Part shown: one piece after another, positions 6,655 to 14,420 of the stretch
Position numbering within the stretch: the first letter of the stretch is position 1
Layout of the letters: each line of letters starts with the position of its first letter
Source of the DNA: Planctomycetaceae bacterium
GTDB taxonomy: Bacteria; Planctomycetota; Planctomycetia; Pirellulales; UBA1268
DNA length: 23,384 nucleotides
NCBI GenBank assembly: GCA_009691925.1
Contig: SIAG01000010.1
Coordinates: forward strand, 1 to 23,384
Reading direction: 5' to 3'
Notes under the pieces: generated by a model
Told to the model about the DNA's origin: nothing
The model's database searches: none
Seen by the model: only the letters and a program-made list of their open reading frames with translations
Made by a program: the position numbers and the translations under genes

Positions 6655-8902
6655 CTTTGAAGACGAACTCGGGGGAATTGATCAGCGACCAGAGTAGGTC
6701 TTCGGTGACCTGCCGGCGAGAGCGTCCCTCACGAGCGAAAAGGGCCACCAGTGGCTCGCGCTCCGAGGAAGTCGGAAACCGGGTGTAGCAGGCGAGATAG
6801 AGCTCCTCGACGATGCGATCGGGGGGAAGCTCCGAGGCGGCAAGCGTCGCGGCACGGCTGGAGTCAGCGGCGATCTTCCCCTCAATGGCGGTGCTGTTCA
6901 TGAGATGGAGCGCCTGGACGACCGTGGCGTCTGGATCGCGCTGGCAGGGGGGATCCTGGTTGGGATCGGGGCGACCGAAGACGTCGAGAAACGTCGCCGG
7001 CGTGCGGTGCGTCCAGAGCTGAACCGCGCGCGATTCTTCAGGGAGGCCGGCGTAGGAGGTCGGCACGCCGGTGACGTCGTCGATGGCGTCGGCGAGGACT
7101 TCAGCGCGGAGCCGCTGCCGGTAGTGGCGCGAGAAGTTGCGGAAGTCGCCGGCGTTGGTGGCGTTGGGGAGGCTCGAGCGATTCCACACTGCCGACCGCA
7201 GGATCGTGGCCAGGAGCTTTTTCTGATCGCTGCCGCCGGCGCGGAACTCGGCGACGAGCGTGTCGAGAAGAGCTGGGTTTGTCGGAGGATTGGTCGCCCG
7301 GAAGTCGTCGACCGGATCGACGATGCCAATGCCGAACAGATCCCCCCAGATCCGGTTGACGGCCGCGCGGTGGAAGAAGGGGTTGTCGTGGGCGGTGAGC
7401 CAGTCGACCAGCGCCGCGCGCGGATCCTCGCCGGCGGGGATCTCCAGCGCCGTGCCGAACAGCGGCTTGGGCGCGAGGAGGGCGCCCGAGAGCGGATGGC
7501 GGACCTCCCCCGACTCGCCGACGGTCACAATCTCCTCGCCGCCGGAGATCGGCGGGGAGAGACCGGTGCCGCGGTAGGCGACGCGGCCGAAGAAAGCGGC
7601 GAGCGAATAGAAGTCACTCTGGCCATAGACCTCGAAGGGATGCTGATGGCACTTCGCACACTCCAGGCGCACCCCCAGGAAAAGCTGGCTGACGAGGGTC
7701 ACGATCTCGTCGGGGGAGCGGCGGTCGCGGAAGACGGTTGTGGCGCCGTCGCGCCACGTGCTCCCCGTCGCCGTCAGTAGCCGGCGGACGAGCTCGTCGT
7801 AGGAAAGATTCTCCCGGAAGACATCACGCAGAAAGGTGTCGAGGGAGAGGGTCGCCTTGATGCCGACGCGGTAGGGATTGGGGCGGAGCAGATCGGCCCA
7901 CTTGTTGGCCTGGAAGTCGGCATACTCCGAGCGGTCCAACAGCGCCGCCACGAGCTTTTCGCGCTTCGCCGGATCGGGATCGGCAAGATACGCGCGGGCC
8001 TCGTCTGGAGTGGGGAGGCGGCCGATGAGATCGAGGCTCGCGCGCCGCAGGAGCGTGCTCTCCGCCGCCTGCTCGCTGGGGAGGATGTTCATCGTGGCGA
8101 GCTTCCGCCACACCGGCTCATCCAGCGGCGTGGGCCGGGGGAGGGCGGCGACCGCGGCGGCGTCGATGCTCCCCGGCGGAACTATCCCTGTGCTCCAGGT
8201 GGCGATGGTGCCGACATAGCGGGCCATGATCGTTCCCTCGCCGGCGAAGGCTCCGGCGCGGACTTTTGCATCGGCGGCATCGAGGACGGCCGGTTCGCCG
8301 GCATGCCAGGCGCTCGTGGCGGTGACGTCGCGCATCGCGCCGTCGGAGTAGTGGGCGGTGACCTTCAGGTCGAGACTTTCGCCGGGGGCCAGCGGCCGCG
8401 GCGCGGGCGACAGCGAGATCCGCTCGAGCTGCGGGTCGTCGGGCCCTGCCTTCGGCGTTCCTTGCTCGATCCAACGGACGAGCGTGCCGACATCTTCCCC
8501 GGCGGGATCGAGTTTTTTCCCGCCCCCATGAGGAACTGCTCCCGTCCCTTTTTGAATCAGGAGGCTTTCCAGCGGCGCGGCGGGGGCGAGGCGACGGCCG
8601 CGGGCGGCGGAGACGATCGAGGCATGATCGAAGGCCGGATCGAAGGCAAACAGCGACAGGGCGAAGCCGTTTTGCCCCCCTGACTTCCCATGGCAGCCGC
8701 CGCTATTACAGCCGCGGACGGTGAGGATCGGCTCGATGTCGGTCTCAAAGACAAGCCGGTCGGCTGGGGCTTGGACCCCGGGATCGGCGGCGCGGACCGC
8801 CGAGACGCTGGCGCCGAACAGCAGGACACCCAAGGCCGCGGCGACGCGTCGCTTTTGGCTGTTGGGCCTTCGGGCACGGCAGTGGTTGGCGGGCGTGGTC
8901 AT
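6650..8902 (-). CDS. DUF1549/DUF1553 planctomycete cytochrome-like protein
   Basis: A 750-residue exported protein. After a signal peptide (about 1-38; basic PNSQKRR, then VAAALGVLLFGASVSAVRA) comes a cytochrome-like segment with CNSGGCHGKSGGQNG near residue 64. This is the CX4CH form found in the family rather than the standard CXXCH. An Ig-like BIG_2 domain follows (LSPAPRPLAPGESLDLKVTA to SAWHAGEPAVLDA). Then come DUF1549 (PWRKLATMNILPSEQAAEST-like start; includes the second motif ECAKCHQHPFE at about 414, a true CXXCH) and DUF1553 (from NPFFHRAAVNRIWGDLFG to the C-terminus). The family is thought to bind haem or metal outside the cytoplasm, but its reaction is unknown. The start is ATG 8902, six codons before the basic segment; a longer open frame to 8980 would bury the signal peptide. 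It is the first gene of the operon. Confidence 0.92.
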   Translation of the reverse strand: MTTPANHCRARRPNSQKRRVAAALGVLLFGASVSAVRAADPGVQAPADRLVFETDIEPILTVRGCNSGGCHGKSGGQNGFALSLFAFDPAFDHASIVSAARGRRLAPAAPLESLLIQKGTGAVPHGGGKKLDPAGEDVGTLVRWIEQGTPKAGPDDPQLERISLSPAPRPLAPGESLDLKVTAHYSDGAMRDVTATSAWHAGEPAVLDAADAKVRAGAFAGEGTIMARYVGTIATWSTGIVPPGSIDAAAVAALPRPTPLDEPVWRKLATMNILPSEQAAESTLLRRASLDLIGRLPTPDEARAYLADPDPAKREKLVAALLDRSEYADFQANKWADLLRPNPYRVGIKATLSLDTFLRDVFRENLSYDELVRRLLTATGSTWRDGATTVFRDRRSPDEIVTLVSQLFLGVRLECAKCHQHPFEVYGQSDFYSLAAFFGRVAYRGTGLSPPISGGEEIVTVGESGEVRHPLSGALLAPKPLFGTALEIPAGEDPRAALVDWLTAHDNPFFHRAAVNRIWGDLFGIGIVDPVDDFRATNPPTNPALLDTLVAEFRAGGSDQKKLLATILRSAVWNRSSLPNATNAGDFRNFSRHYRQRLRAEVLADAIDDVTGVPTSYAGLPEESRAVQLWTHRTPATFLDVFGRPDPNQDPPCQRDPDATVVQALHLMNSTAIEGKIAADSSRAATLAASELPPDRIVEELYLACYTRFPTSSEREPLVALFAREGRSRRQVTEDLLWSLINSPEFVFKD

Positions 8903-9023
8903 CGGCGTTCCAATTCCCCCAGGAACCGAACCTTTAAGTGTACCTTCCCGCCAGCCGCCGACGGTGCCGCCGTCGTGCACTGGGCGTCACCGAGCGAAAC
9001 GGTTGAAAAGAGCGGCCATTGCC

Positions 9024-9725
9024 ATGTCAAAGCCCTTCCATCACGGTCCGGTCGAGCTGGTCGACTGCGAGGTCCATGGCCCCGGATCCGGGGCCGAGCT
9101 GTTTGTCGTCGAAGGCGAATCGGCGGCCCTGGCCGTGGCCCGCGTCCGCGACGCCCGCTTTCAGGCGGTGTTGCCGATGCAGGGGAAGCCGCTCAATGCC
9201 GTCAAGGCGACGCCGCACCGCGTCGCTGCGCAGCCGCTATTCCGGGAATTGACCGCGGCGCTGGGGACGGGGATGGGGGCCGATTTTCGGGCCGAAGGCC
9301 TCCGCTTCGAGCGGCTTTTGATCCTCACCGATCCCGACGCCGACGGGATCCACTGCGGTGTCCTCCTCCTCGCCTTCCTCCATCGCTTTCTCGGCCCCCT
9401 CCTCGACGCGGCCGGGCCTGGCTCCGGACGCGTGGGGTGGGTGCGGGCCCCGTGGGGGGACGTGATGCCGGCCGACGGGGGACAGGCACTCGTGGCCCAT
9501 TCCGAGGAGGGGCTGGTTGCCTTGGCGGAGCAGATTCGCCGGGAGAAGCCGGTGACCGTTCGTCGATTCCGCGGCTTGGCGGCGATCGACAGTGAACTTC
9601 TCGCCTTTCACTGCGTTCAACCTGGGGGCCGGCGGGTCGATTGGGTGGATGCCCGGCAGGTGGAGGGAATGCTCGCGATGCTGGCGGCAGCGGGGGTGGA
9701 GGGGCCGGTTGGGATGGGTGGATAG
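9024..9725 (+). CDS. stand-alone GyrB/ParE-like TOPRIM protein without ATPase domain
   Basis: A 233-residue protein aligned by eye with the C-terminal half of type IIA topoisomerase B subunits. Residues 22-36 (GAELFVVEGESAALA) match the EGDSA catalytic glutamate motif. FQAVLPMQGKPLNAVKA matches RFQAILPLRGKILNVEKA. At 99-112 LLILTDPDADGIHCG keeps all three metal-binding aspartates of DADVDG. RRFRGLAAIDSELLAFHCV matches the YKGLGEMNPEQLWETTM tail. The GHKL ATPase and transducer domains of gyrase B are absent: the upstream frame lies in the divergent operon's promoter and shows no gyrase sequence. It could pair with a GyrA-like partner elsewhere, act on its own as a metal-dependent nicking or primase-like protein, or be a paralogue without activity. 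It is divergent from the DUF1549 operon. ATG 9024 has only a weak ribosome binding site; TTG 9003 is an alternative. Confidence 0.8.
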   Translation: MSKPFHHGPVELVDCEVHGPGSGAELFVVEGESAALAVARVRDARFQAVLPMQGKPLNAVKATPHRVAAQPLFRELTAALGTGMGADFRAEGLRFERLLILTDPDADGIHCGVLLLAFLHRFLGPLLDAAGPGSGRVGWVRAPWGDVMPADGGQALVAHSEEGLVALAEQIRREKPVTVRRFRGLAAIDSELLAFHCVQPGGRRVDWVDARQVEGMLAMLAAAGVEGPVGMGG

Positions 9726-9743
9726 TATTTTTCGATCGAGGCC

Positions 9744-9821
9744 GGAGGGCTTCCTTTCGTTGACTCGAAGCGAGGCCCTCTCTATCTTTCGTGGTAGAGG
9801 GCTTCGGTGAGGCTGCCCTCC
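9744..9821 (+). promoter_or_regulatory. candidate leader with mutually exclusive hairpins before the second DUF1559 gene
   Basis: Four short segments alternate in complementarity: GGAGGGC (9744-9750), GCCCTCT (9775-9781), AGAGGGC (9796-9802) and GCCCTCC (9815-9821). The second and third form an 11-bp stem, 9771-9781 with 9796-9806 including one G-U pair, around a 14-base loop. First with second, or third with fourth, are alternatives. Such 1:2, 2:3, 3:4 pairing resembles an attenuator or a protein-binding leader. There is no U-tract. The DUF1559 start is 58 bases further on. Confidence 0.35.
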
Positions 9822-9879
9822 GATCGTCGCCCCGGTCGGGATCGTGCCCTCGGGTTAGGCCCAAAAAGGAAGCCAATTC

Positions 9880-10824
9880 ATGCATCGCCACGTCCCCCAC
9901 GCGACGGCCCGGACCACGGGTTTCACGCTCGTCGAACTGCTTGTCGTGATCGCGATCATCGGGACACTCGTCGGCCTCCTGCTGCCAGCTGTTCAAGCCG
10001 CCCGGGAGAGCGCCCGGGCAACGAGCTGCCGCAACAATTTCAAGCAGATCGGCCTGGCGCTCCACCACTACCACGACCACACCCGCCGCTTCCCTTCCGG
10101 CTGGACCGGCGTCGATCGCCCCGTTGGCGGCGACACCGACGAGCTCCCCGGCTGGGGTTGGGCGAGTGAACTGCTCCCGCAGATGGAGCAGTCGAGCCTG
10201 TTCGACCGGATCGATCGCCGCCGGCCGGTATTCGATCCAGCCAATTCAGCGGTTCACGCCGAGGTCCGCAAGGCATTTATCCCCCCCTTTGCCTGTGCCT
10301 CTGACACCCGCAGCCCGACCGAGGGAGATGGCTTCTTCACGATCGCTGCCGACGATGGCGGGGACGAAGAAGGTAAGATGGTCGATGGCAATTCCCTCGC
10401 GCCGCTGTGCGATGTCGGGAAGTCGAACTATGTCGGTGTCTTTGGGACGCTCGAAGTCGACGATGCCCCGGCCGCCGGCGACGGGATGTTCTTCCGCAAC
10501 AGCCGCCTCGGCATGAAGGACATGCTTGACGGCTCGAGCCAGACGCTCGTTGTCGGCGAACGCAATTCGAAGCTCGGTGGCAGCACCTGGACCGGCGTCC
10601 TGCTCGGCGCGAAGGCCTCCCTCCCTCGGGTCGTCGGCGTCGCCGATCATGCCCCCAACGATCCCCATCACCACTTCGACGACTTCACGAGCAACCATCC
10701 CACCGGGGTCAATTTTCTCCTTGGCGATGCCTCCGTCCGCCGCTTCGACAACTCGATCGACCTGATCGTCTATCAGTCGCTCTGCACCCGGGCCGGCGGC
10801 GAGTCGGCCGCGATTCCCGACTGA
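9880..10824 (+). CDS. DUF1559 pilin-like protein (second copy)
   Basis: A 314-residue DUF1559 protein. Its N-terminal prepilin-like segment (ARTTGFTLVELLVVIAIIG, then TLVGLLLPAVQAARESARAT) has the G-F cleavage site and Glu at mature position 5. The domain continues with CRNNFKQIGLALHHYHD and ends with HPTGVNFLLGDASVRRF and a TRAGGESAAI tail, all family hallmarks. It is only distantly similar to the first DUF1559 protein (999-2012) in the middle, so the two are not a recent duplication. It is probably a membrane-anchored pseudopilin-like exported protein of unknown job. The start is set by AAAAAGGAAG (9863-9872), seven bases before ATG. A candidate terminator follows at 10839-10877. Confidence 0.9.
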   Translation: MHRHVPHATARTTGFTLVELLVVIAIIGTLVGLLLPAVQAARESARATSCRNNFKQIGLALHHYHDHTRRFPSGWTGVDRPVGGDTDELPGWGWASELLPQMEQSSLFDRIDRRRPVFDPANSAVHAEVRKAFIPPFACASDTRSPTEGDGFFTIAADDGGDEEGKMVDGNSLAPLCDVGKSNYVGVFGTLEVDDAPAAGDGMFFRNSRLGMKDMLDGSSQTLVVGERNSKLGGSTWTGVLLGAKASLPRVVGVADHAPNDPHHHFDDFTSNHPTGVNFLLGDASVRRFDNSIDLIVYQSLCTRAGGESAAIPD

Positions 10825-10838
10825 GGCCTGTTTTCGGC

Positions 10839-10877
10839 GGGGGCCCGGCGGCTCGTGCAGCAATCGCCCCCTTTTTT
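10839..10877 (+). terminator. candidate Rho-independent terminator after the second DUF1559 gene
   Basis: GGGGGC (10839-10844) pairs with GCCCCC (10866-10871), directly followed by six T (10872-10877). The 21-base loop is long but can form an inner pairing. It sits 15 bases after the TGA of the DUF1559 gene and upstream of the sigma factor gene. Confidence 0.5.
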
Positions 10878-10951
10878 CGCTCCCCCGTTACAACCACCCC
10901 ACCGCTGCGGTTTTTCTCTCGTGGACTTGTTCCGTCCCCGAGGAGCCAGCC

Positions 10952-11941
10952 GTGATCGCCCCGGCCAAGATACGTCGTCCGTCGAAAAGCCAAGTCGCTT
11001 CGCCTGTTGTGGCCGCAGTTGAATGTCATTCCGACGCTGCCTCGACCGAGGAGCGGAGGGCAGCTCTCCGGGCCCGACGTGAGGCCTTTTTCGCCCGCAA
11101 GATCGACTACATTCCCTGCCGGCAGTTCCTTGCTCCCGAGGCCGAGGCGCTCGCTTCGACCCCCCCAGCGAGTGCTCCGGCCCGCCCTGCTGCCGAACCC
11201 TCCGGCCGGATCGATTCGTATCTCGCCGGCCTCTATGAAACCCGTCTCCTCTCTAGGGAGGAGGAGCAGTACCACTTCCGGAGGATGAACTGGCTCCGCT
11301 TCCGTGCCTCCACAAAGCGGGGCCAGTGTGATGAGAAGCGGGCCACGGCTCGGCAGATCGACACCGTGGAGGCACTGCTCTTGGCCTCCGAGGTTGAGCG
11401 GACGATCCTGATCACGTCGAACCTGCGGCTGGTCGTCTCGATAGCGAAGAAGTTTGTGACGGTCGATGACCTGTTTGACGAGCTCGTGGCCGAGGGGAAC
11501 GTCGCCCTGATGCGGGCCGTTGACAAGTTCAACTTCGCGCTTGGCAATCGCTTTAGCACCTACGCCACCTATGCCATCCAGCGGCACTTCTTCCGCATCT
11601 CCCATCGGGGGCGGCAGCAGCGACGGCGATTCACGCCGGCCGACGAGTCGCTCCGCTCAGTCCCCGCTGCCGAGCCGGCCCAGGGCTGCAATTCGGTGCA
11701 GATCGATCAGCTCAAGCAACTGTTCGCGAAGTTTCTCGGAGAATTGGAGCCGCGCGAGCAGCAGATCGTAATCGCTCGTTTCGGCTTCGATGGCCGAGCT
11801 CCGCGCACGTTCCGCGAGCTCGGTGCGGAGATGGGGGTGTGCAAGGAACGAATCCGCCAGATCCAAACTCGCGCGATGGAGAAGATCCGCGGCATGGCGA
11901 CCGAGGCTAAGCTCGAGCAGACTGTCGGCGATTGGCTCTGA
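10952..11941 (+). CDS. sigma-70 family RNA polymerase sigma factor, regions 1.2, 2 and 4
   Basis: A 329-residue sigma factor. Residues 1-80 are a variable tail with FFARKIDYIPCRQFLAPEAE, a stretch I associate with planctomycete sigma factors. Region 1.2 is at 86-112 (IDSYLAGLYETRLLSREEEQ). Region 2 is at about 150-216 (ILITSNLRLVVSIAKKFV, LFDELVAEGNVALMRAVDKF, NRFSTYATYAIQRHFFR). Region 4 is at about 262-322 (LEPREQQIVIARFGFDG then GAEMGVCKERIRQIQTRAME), a clear helix-turn-helix. Between regions 2 and 4 there are only about 45 residues, without a recognisable region 3. It is therefore neither a standard housekeeping factor nor a simple ECF factor. The start is GTG 10952, with AGGAG at 10941-10945. 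The SDR gene follows 32 bases downstream and may be cotranscribed. Confidence 0.88.
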   Translation: MIAPAKIRRPSKSQVASPVVAAVECHSDAASTEERRAALRARREAFFARKIDYIPCRQFLAPEAEALASTPPASAPARPAAEPSGRIDSYLAGLYETRLLSREEEQYHFRRMNWLRFRASTKRGQCDEKRATARQIDTVEALLLASEVERTILITSNLRLVVSIAKKFVTVDDLFDELVAEGNVALMRAVDKFNFALGNRFSTYATYAIQRHFFRISHRGRQQRRRFTPADESLRSVPAAEPAQGCNSVQIDQLKQLFAKFLGELEPREQQIVIARFGFDGRAPRTFRELGAEMGVCKERIRQIQTRAMEKIRGMATEAKLEQTVGDWL

Positions 11942-11973
11942 TTGACTTGTTGATGGAAGTGGAGGCTGGCAGG

Positions 11974-12708
11974 ATGGCACAAAGGGTGCTCGTGATCGGT
12001 GCCGCTGGCGGAATCGGCTCGGCCTTGGTCCGTCGCCTCGTCGCCGCGGGCGGAAAGGTGTTTCTCGCCGGCAGGGATAGCACGCGGCTGGAGACACTCG
12101 CCGCCGAGCTCGGCATGCCGTGGGGCACCGTCGATGCAACCGACCCTGACGCAATTGATGTGCTTGCTGATCGGGCCGTGGCCGAGCTTGGTGGGCTCGA
12201 TGGCTTGGCCAATTGCGCTGGCTCGATCCTCCTCAAGCCGGCGCATCTGACGTCGACTGCCGATTGGCAGGCCACGATCGCGACGAATCTCACCTCCGCC
12301 TTTGGATGTGTTCGCGCTGCGGGTCGGTTGATGAAGGGAGAGGGAGGCTCGGTTGTCCTCGTGGCGAGCGCTGCGGCGCGGGTCGGGCTTGCCAACCACG
12401 AGGCCATTGCCGCTGCCAAGGCGGGAATCATCGGCCTGGTCCTCTCGGCGGCGGCCACTTACGCCAAGCAAAAGGTGCGCTTCAACGCCGTCGCCCCGGG
12501 GCTCGTTCGCACGCCCCTCTCCAAGGGCCTGCTGTCGAGTGAGCTCGCGGAAAAGGCCTCGGTGGGGATGCATCCGCTCGGCCGGCTCGGCGAACCAGAC
12601 GAGGTCGCCGCGGCGATTGACTGGTTCCTCGACCCCGCCCAGGGCTGGATCACAGGGCAGGTGCTAGGGATCGACGGGGGGCTGGCCGACCTGCGGGGCC
12701 GGGCCTGA
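11974..12708 (+). CDS. SDR-fold oxidoreductase-like protein lacking the catalytic tyrosine
   Basis: A 244-residue classical short-chain dehydrogenase/reductase. The NAD(P) Rossmann motif GAAGGIG is at 9-15, with Arg at the end of the second strand region (LAGRDSTRL) suggesting NADP preference. The NNAG-type motif appears as NCAG at 80-83, and the C-terminal GQVLGIDGG is typical. The active-site Ser is S132 (VASAAARVG) and the Lys is K149, correctly spaced, but the position of the catalytic Tyr (145 in the YxxxK motif) is Ile (HEAIAAAKAG). It may be inactive, use another proton donor, or act as a binding protein; I believe a family of SDRs with this HEAIAAAK motif exists. GGAGG at 11961-11965 supports ATG 11974 over the TTG at 11932 and the ATG at 11953. 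It probably shares a transcript with the sigma factor gene. Confidence 0.88.
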   Translation: MAQRVLVIGAAGGIGSALVRRLVAAGGKVFLAGRDSTRLETLAAELGMPWGTVDATDPDAIDVLADRAVAELGGLDGLANCAGSILLKPAHLTSTADWQATIATNLTSAFGCVRAAGRLMKGEGGSVVLVASAAARVGLANHEAIAAAKAGIIGLVLSAAATYAKQKVRFNAVAPGLVRTPLSKGLLSSELAEKASVGMHPLGRLGEPDEVAAAIDWFLDPAQGWITGQVLGIDGGLADLRGRA

Positions 12709-12785
12709 TCGACCTCCCGAGGGCGGCTGAAATTGGCCCTGTGGTGCCGATTCTGCCGGCCCGGGGCTCCCGAGTCGCCCGCCGA

Positions 12786-12837
12786 ATACCCTTCGCGGCA
12801 GCAGGGAGGGGTGCTTTTCGGCGCGGCGAGAGGGTAT
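12786..12837 (+). promoter_or_regulatory. inverted repeat covering the ribosome binding site of the MFS gene
   Basis: ATACCCT (12786-12792) is an exact reverse complement of AGGGTAT (12831-12837), with 38 bases between. The right arm overlaps the only purine-rich ribosome binding site candidate (GAGAGGG, 12829-12834) ahead of ATG 12848. Pairing would hide that site, so it could be a translational switch. It may also be a protein-binding palindrome or chance. Confidence 0.25.
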
Positions 12838-12847
12838 CCTTCGCCCC

Positions 12848-14254
12848 ATGCACACAGCAAACAATGGCCACGCCAGTGGGGACGGCGTCGGTTCTTCCAA
12901 AGCCCCGACGTTCCGCCTCTGGCTGATGATGGTGCTCGAGTTCGCCATCTGGGGCGCCTGGCTCCCGCTGATCTGGAAGTACATGGGGCCCGATGGTCTC
13001 AACTTCTCTTCCTCGCAGCAGGCGTGGGTGGGAAGCGCCTTCGCGGTCGCCTCGATCGTCGGCATCTTCTTCTCGAGCCAGTTCGCCGACCGGACGTTCG
13101 CCGCGGAGAAGTTCCTCGCCTTCAGCCACCTCATCGGCGGCCTGGCGATCCTCGGCATGTACTTCGTCAAGGACTTCCCCACGTTCTTCGGCCTGATGCT
13201 CGTCCACTCGCTGTTCTACGTGCCGACGATCTCCGTCACCAACTCGCTCGCGTTTTCTCACATGAAAAACGCCGAGAAGGAATTCGGCTTCGTCCGCATG
13301 GGGGGCACGATCGGCTGGATCCTCGTCGCCTGGCCCCTTTACTTCATCCTCCAGGGGAAGACTGGCGCTGACGCCGTCGCCGCCAGCCGCAACATCTTCC
13401 TCATCTCCGGCGTGCTCTCGCTCGTGCTGGCCGGCTACTCACTCTTCCTCCCCCACACGCCGCCGAAGCCGGCAGCGCCGGGTGACAGGGGCTTTGCGTG
13501 GCTGAAGGCGGCCAAGTTCCTCGCCCGCCCCTATCTCCTCGTGCTGTTCATCGTGACGTTCATCGACGCGGTCATCCACAACGGCTACTTCGTGATGGCT
13601 GGCGATTTCCTCGGCAGCCCGGCTGTGGGGATCAAGCCGGAGTGGATCATGCCGGTGATGAGCATCGGCCAGGTGGCGGAGATCGTCACGATGGCGTTCC
13701 TCGGCACCGTGCTCGCCAAGCTCGGCTGGAAGACGACGATGATCCTCGGGATCCTCGGCCACGCCGCCCGCTTCGGTGTCTTTGCCTTCTTCCCGCAAAG
13801 CCAGGCGGTGATCATCGCCGTTCAGGTGCTCCACGGCATCTGCTACGCCTTCTTCTTCGCCACGCTCTACATCTTCATTGACGCCGCCTTCCCGAAGGAC
13901 GTCCGTTCGAGTGCCCAGAGCCTCTTCAATCTCCTCGTCCTCGGCCTCGGGGATCTCGCGGCGAAGTGGCTCTTCATCCCGCTGATGAGTGCCCCCGCAG
14001 GCAATGCCGAGGCGGTCGTCGATGCATCGAAAAAGATCGACGGTCTGGCGTCGATTTTCGGTGGGTTCGATGCACTGCATCAAAGTATCTGGTCGACAGG
14101 AAGCATCGACTACCAGAAGTTGTTTCTCGTGCCGACGCTGATGGCCCTGGTCGCCGCTGGCCTCCTTTTCCTCGCCTTCTGGCCGCCGCGCCGTTTCGAC
14201 GACGCCGACATCGCCAAAGACGATCACGGCACCGAGTCGCCGAACATCACCTGA
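12848..14254 (+). CDS. MFS transporter, nucleoside:H+ symporter (NupG-like) type
   Basis: A 468-residue integral membrane protein with about twelve hydrophobic helices. It begins RLWLMMVLEFAIWGAWLPLI and has GFVRMGGTIGWILVAWPLYF between helices, a pattern I recognise from the nucleoside:H+ symporter branch of the major facilitator superfamily. Further marks are LMLVHSLFYVPTISVTNSLA, the loop FADRTFAAEKFLAF in place of the MFS A-motif, and AFPKDVRSSAQSLFNLLVLG in the C-terminal half. It would move nucleosides or related sugars across the cytoplasmic membrane; the substrate cannot be read from the sequence. The cytoplasmic N-terminal tail (1-25) and the acidic C-terminal tail are polar. It is separated from the SDR gene by 139 bases with an inverted repeat, and is likely a single transcription unit. 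Confidence 0.85.
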   Translation: MHTANNGHASGDGVGSSKAPTFRLWLMMVLEFAIWGAWLPLIWKYMGPDGLNFSSSQQAWVGSAFAVASIVGIFFSSQFADRTFAAEKFLAFSHLIGGLAILGMYFVKDFPTFFGLMLVHSLFYVPTISVTNSLAFSHMKNAEKEFGFVRMGGTIGWILVAWPLYFILQGKTGADAVAASRNIFLISGVLSLVLAGYSLFLPHTPPKPAAPGDRGFAWLKAAKFLARPYLLVLFIVTFIDAVIHNGYFVMAGDFLGSPAVGIKPEWIMPVMSIGQVAEIVTMAFLGTVLAKLGWKTTMILGILGHAARFGVFAFFPQSQAVIIAVQVLHGICYAFFFATLYIFIDAAFPKDVRSSAQSLFNLLVLGLGDLAAKWLFIPLMSAPAGNAEAVVDASKKIDGLASIFGGFDALHQSIWSTGSIDYQKLFLVPTLMALVAAGLLFLAFWPPRRFDDADIAKDDHGTESPNIT

Positions 14255-14420
14255 GGGCTGGGGCTGGTTTGGCGGATGGGAGTTCCTGCTCGAGCGTGGC
14301 TTCGGGGTCGCCCATGCCCTCCGAATCCGTCTTGCGGCGGTGGCCTGAAACTCCCTACCTTCCCGCCCTCTCCGCCCCGCCACCGGTGCGCCGGGTGGGG
14401 AGCCCGAGGGAGGCCTGCCG

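Noticed and set aside
8690..9595. Plus-strand frame of 301 codons overlapping both the DUF1549 gene start and the TOPRIM gene
   Set aside because: It is in the wrong frame for the TOPRIM motifs and antisense to the signal peptide of the DUF1549 gene.
999..10824. The two DUF1559 genes as a tandem duplication
   Set aside because: Apart from the prepilin segment and the family C-terminal block, their middles do not resemble each other; DUF1559 genes are scattered in large numbers in planctomycetes.
11975..11991. TGGCAC-N5-GTGC, similar to a sigma-54 -24/-12 promoter
   Set aside because: It lies within the first codons of the SDR gene and misses one position of the -12 box, so it is more likely chance.
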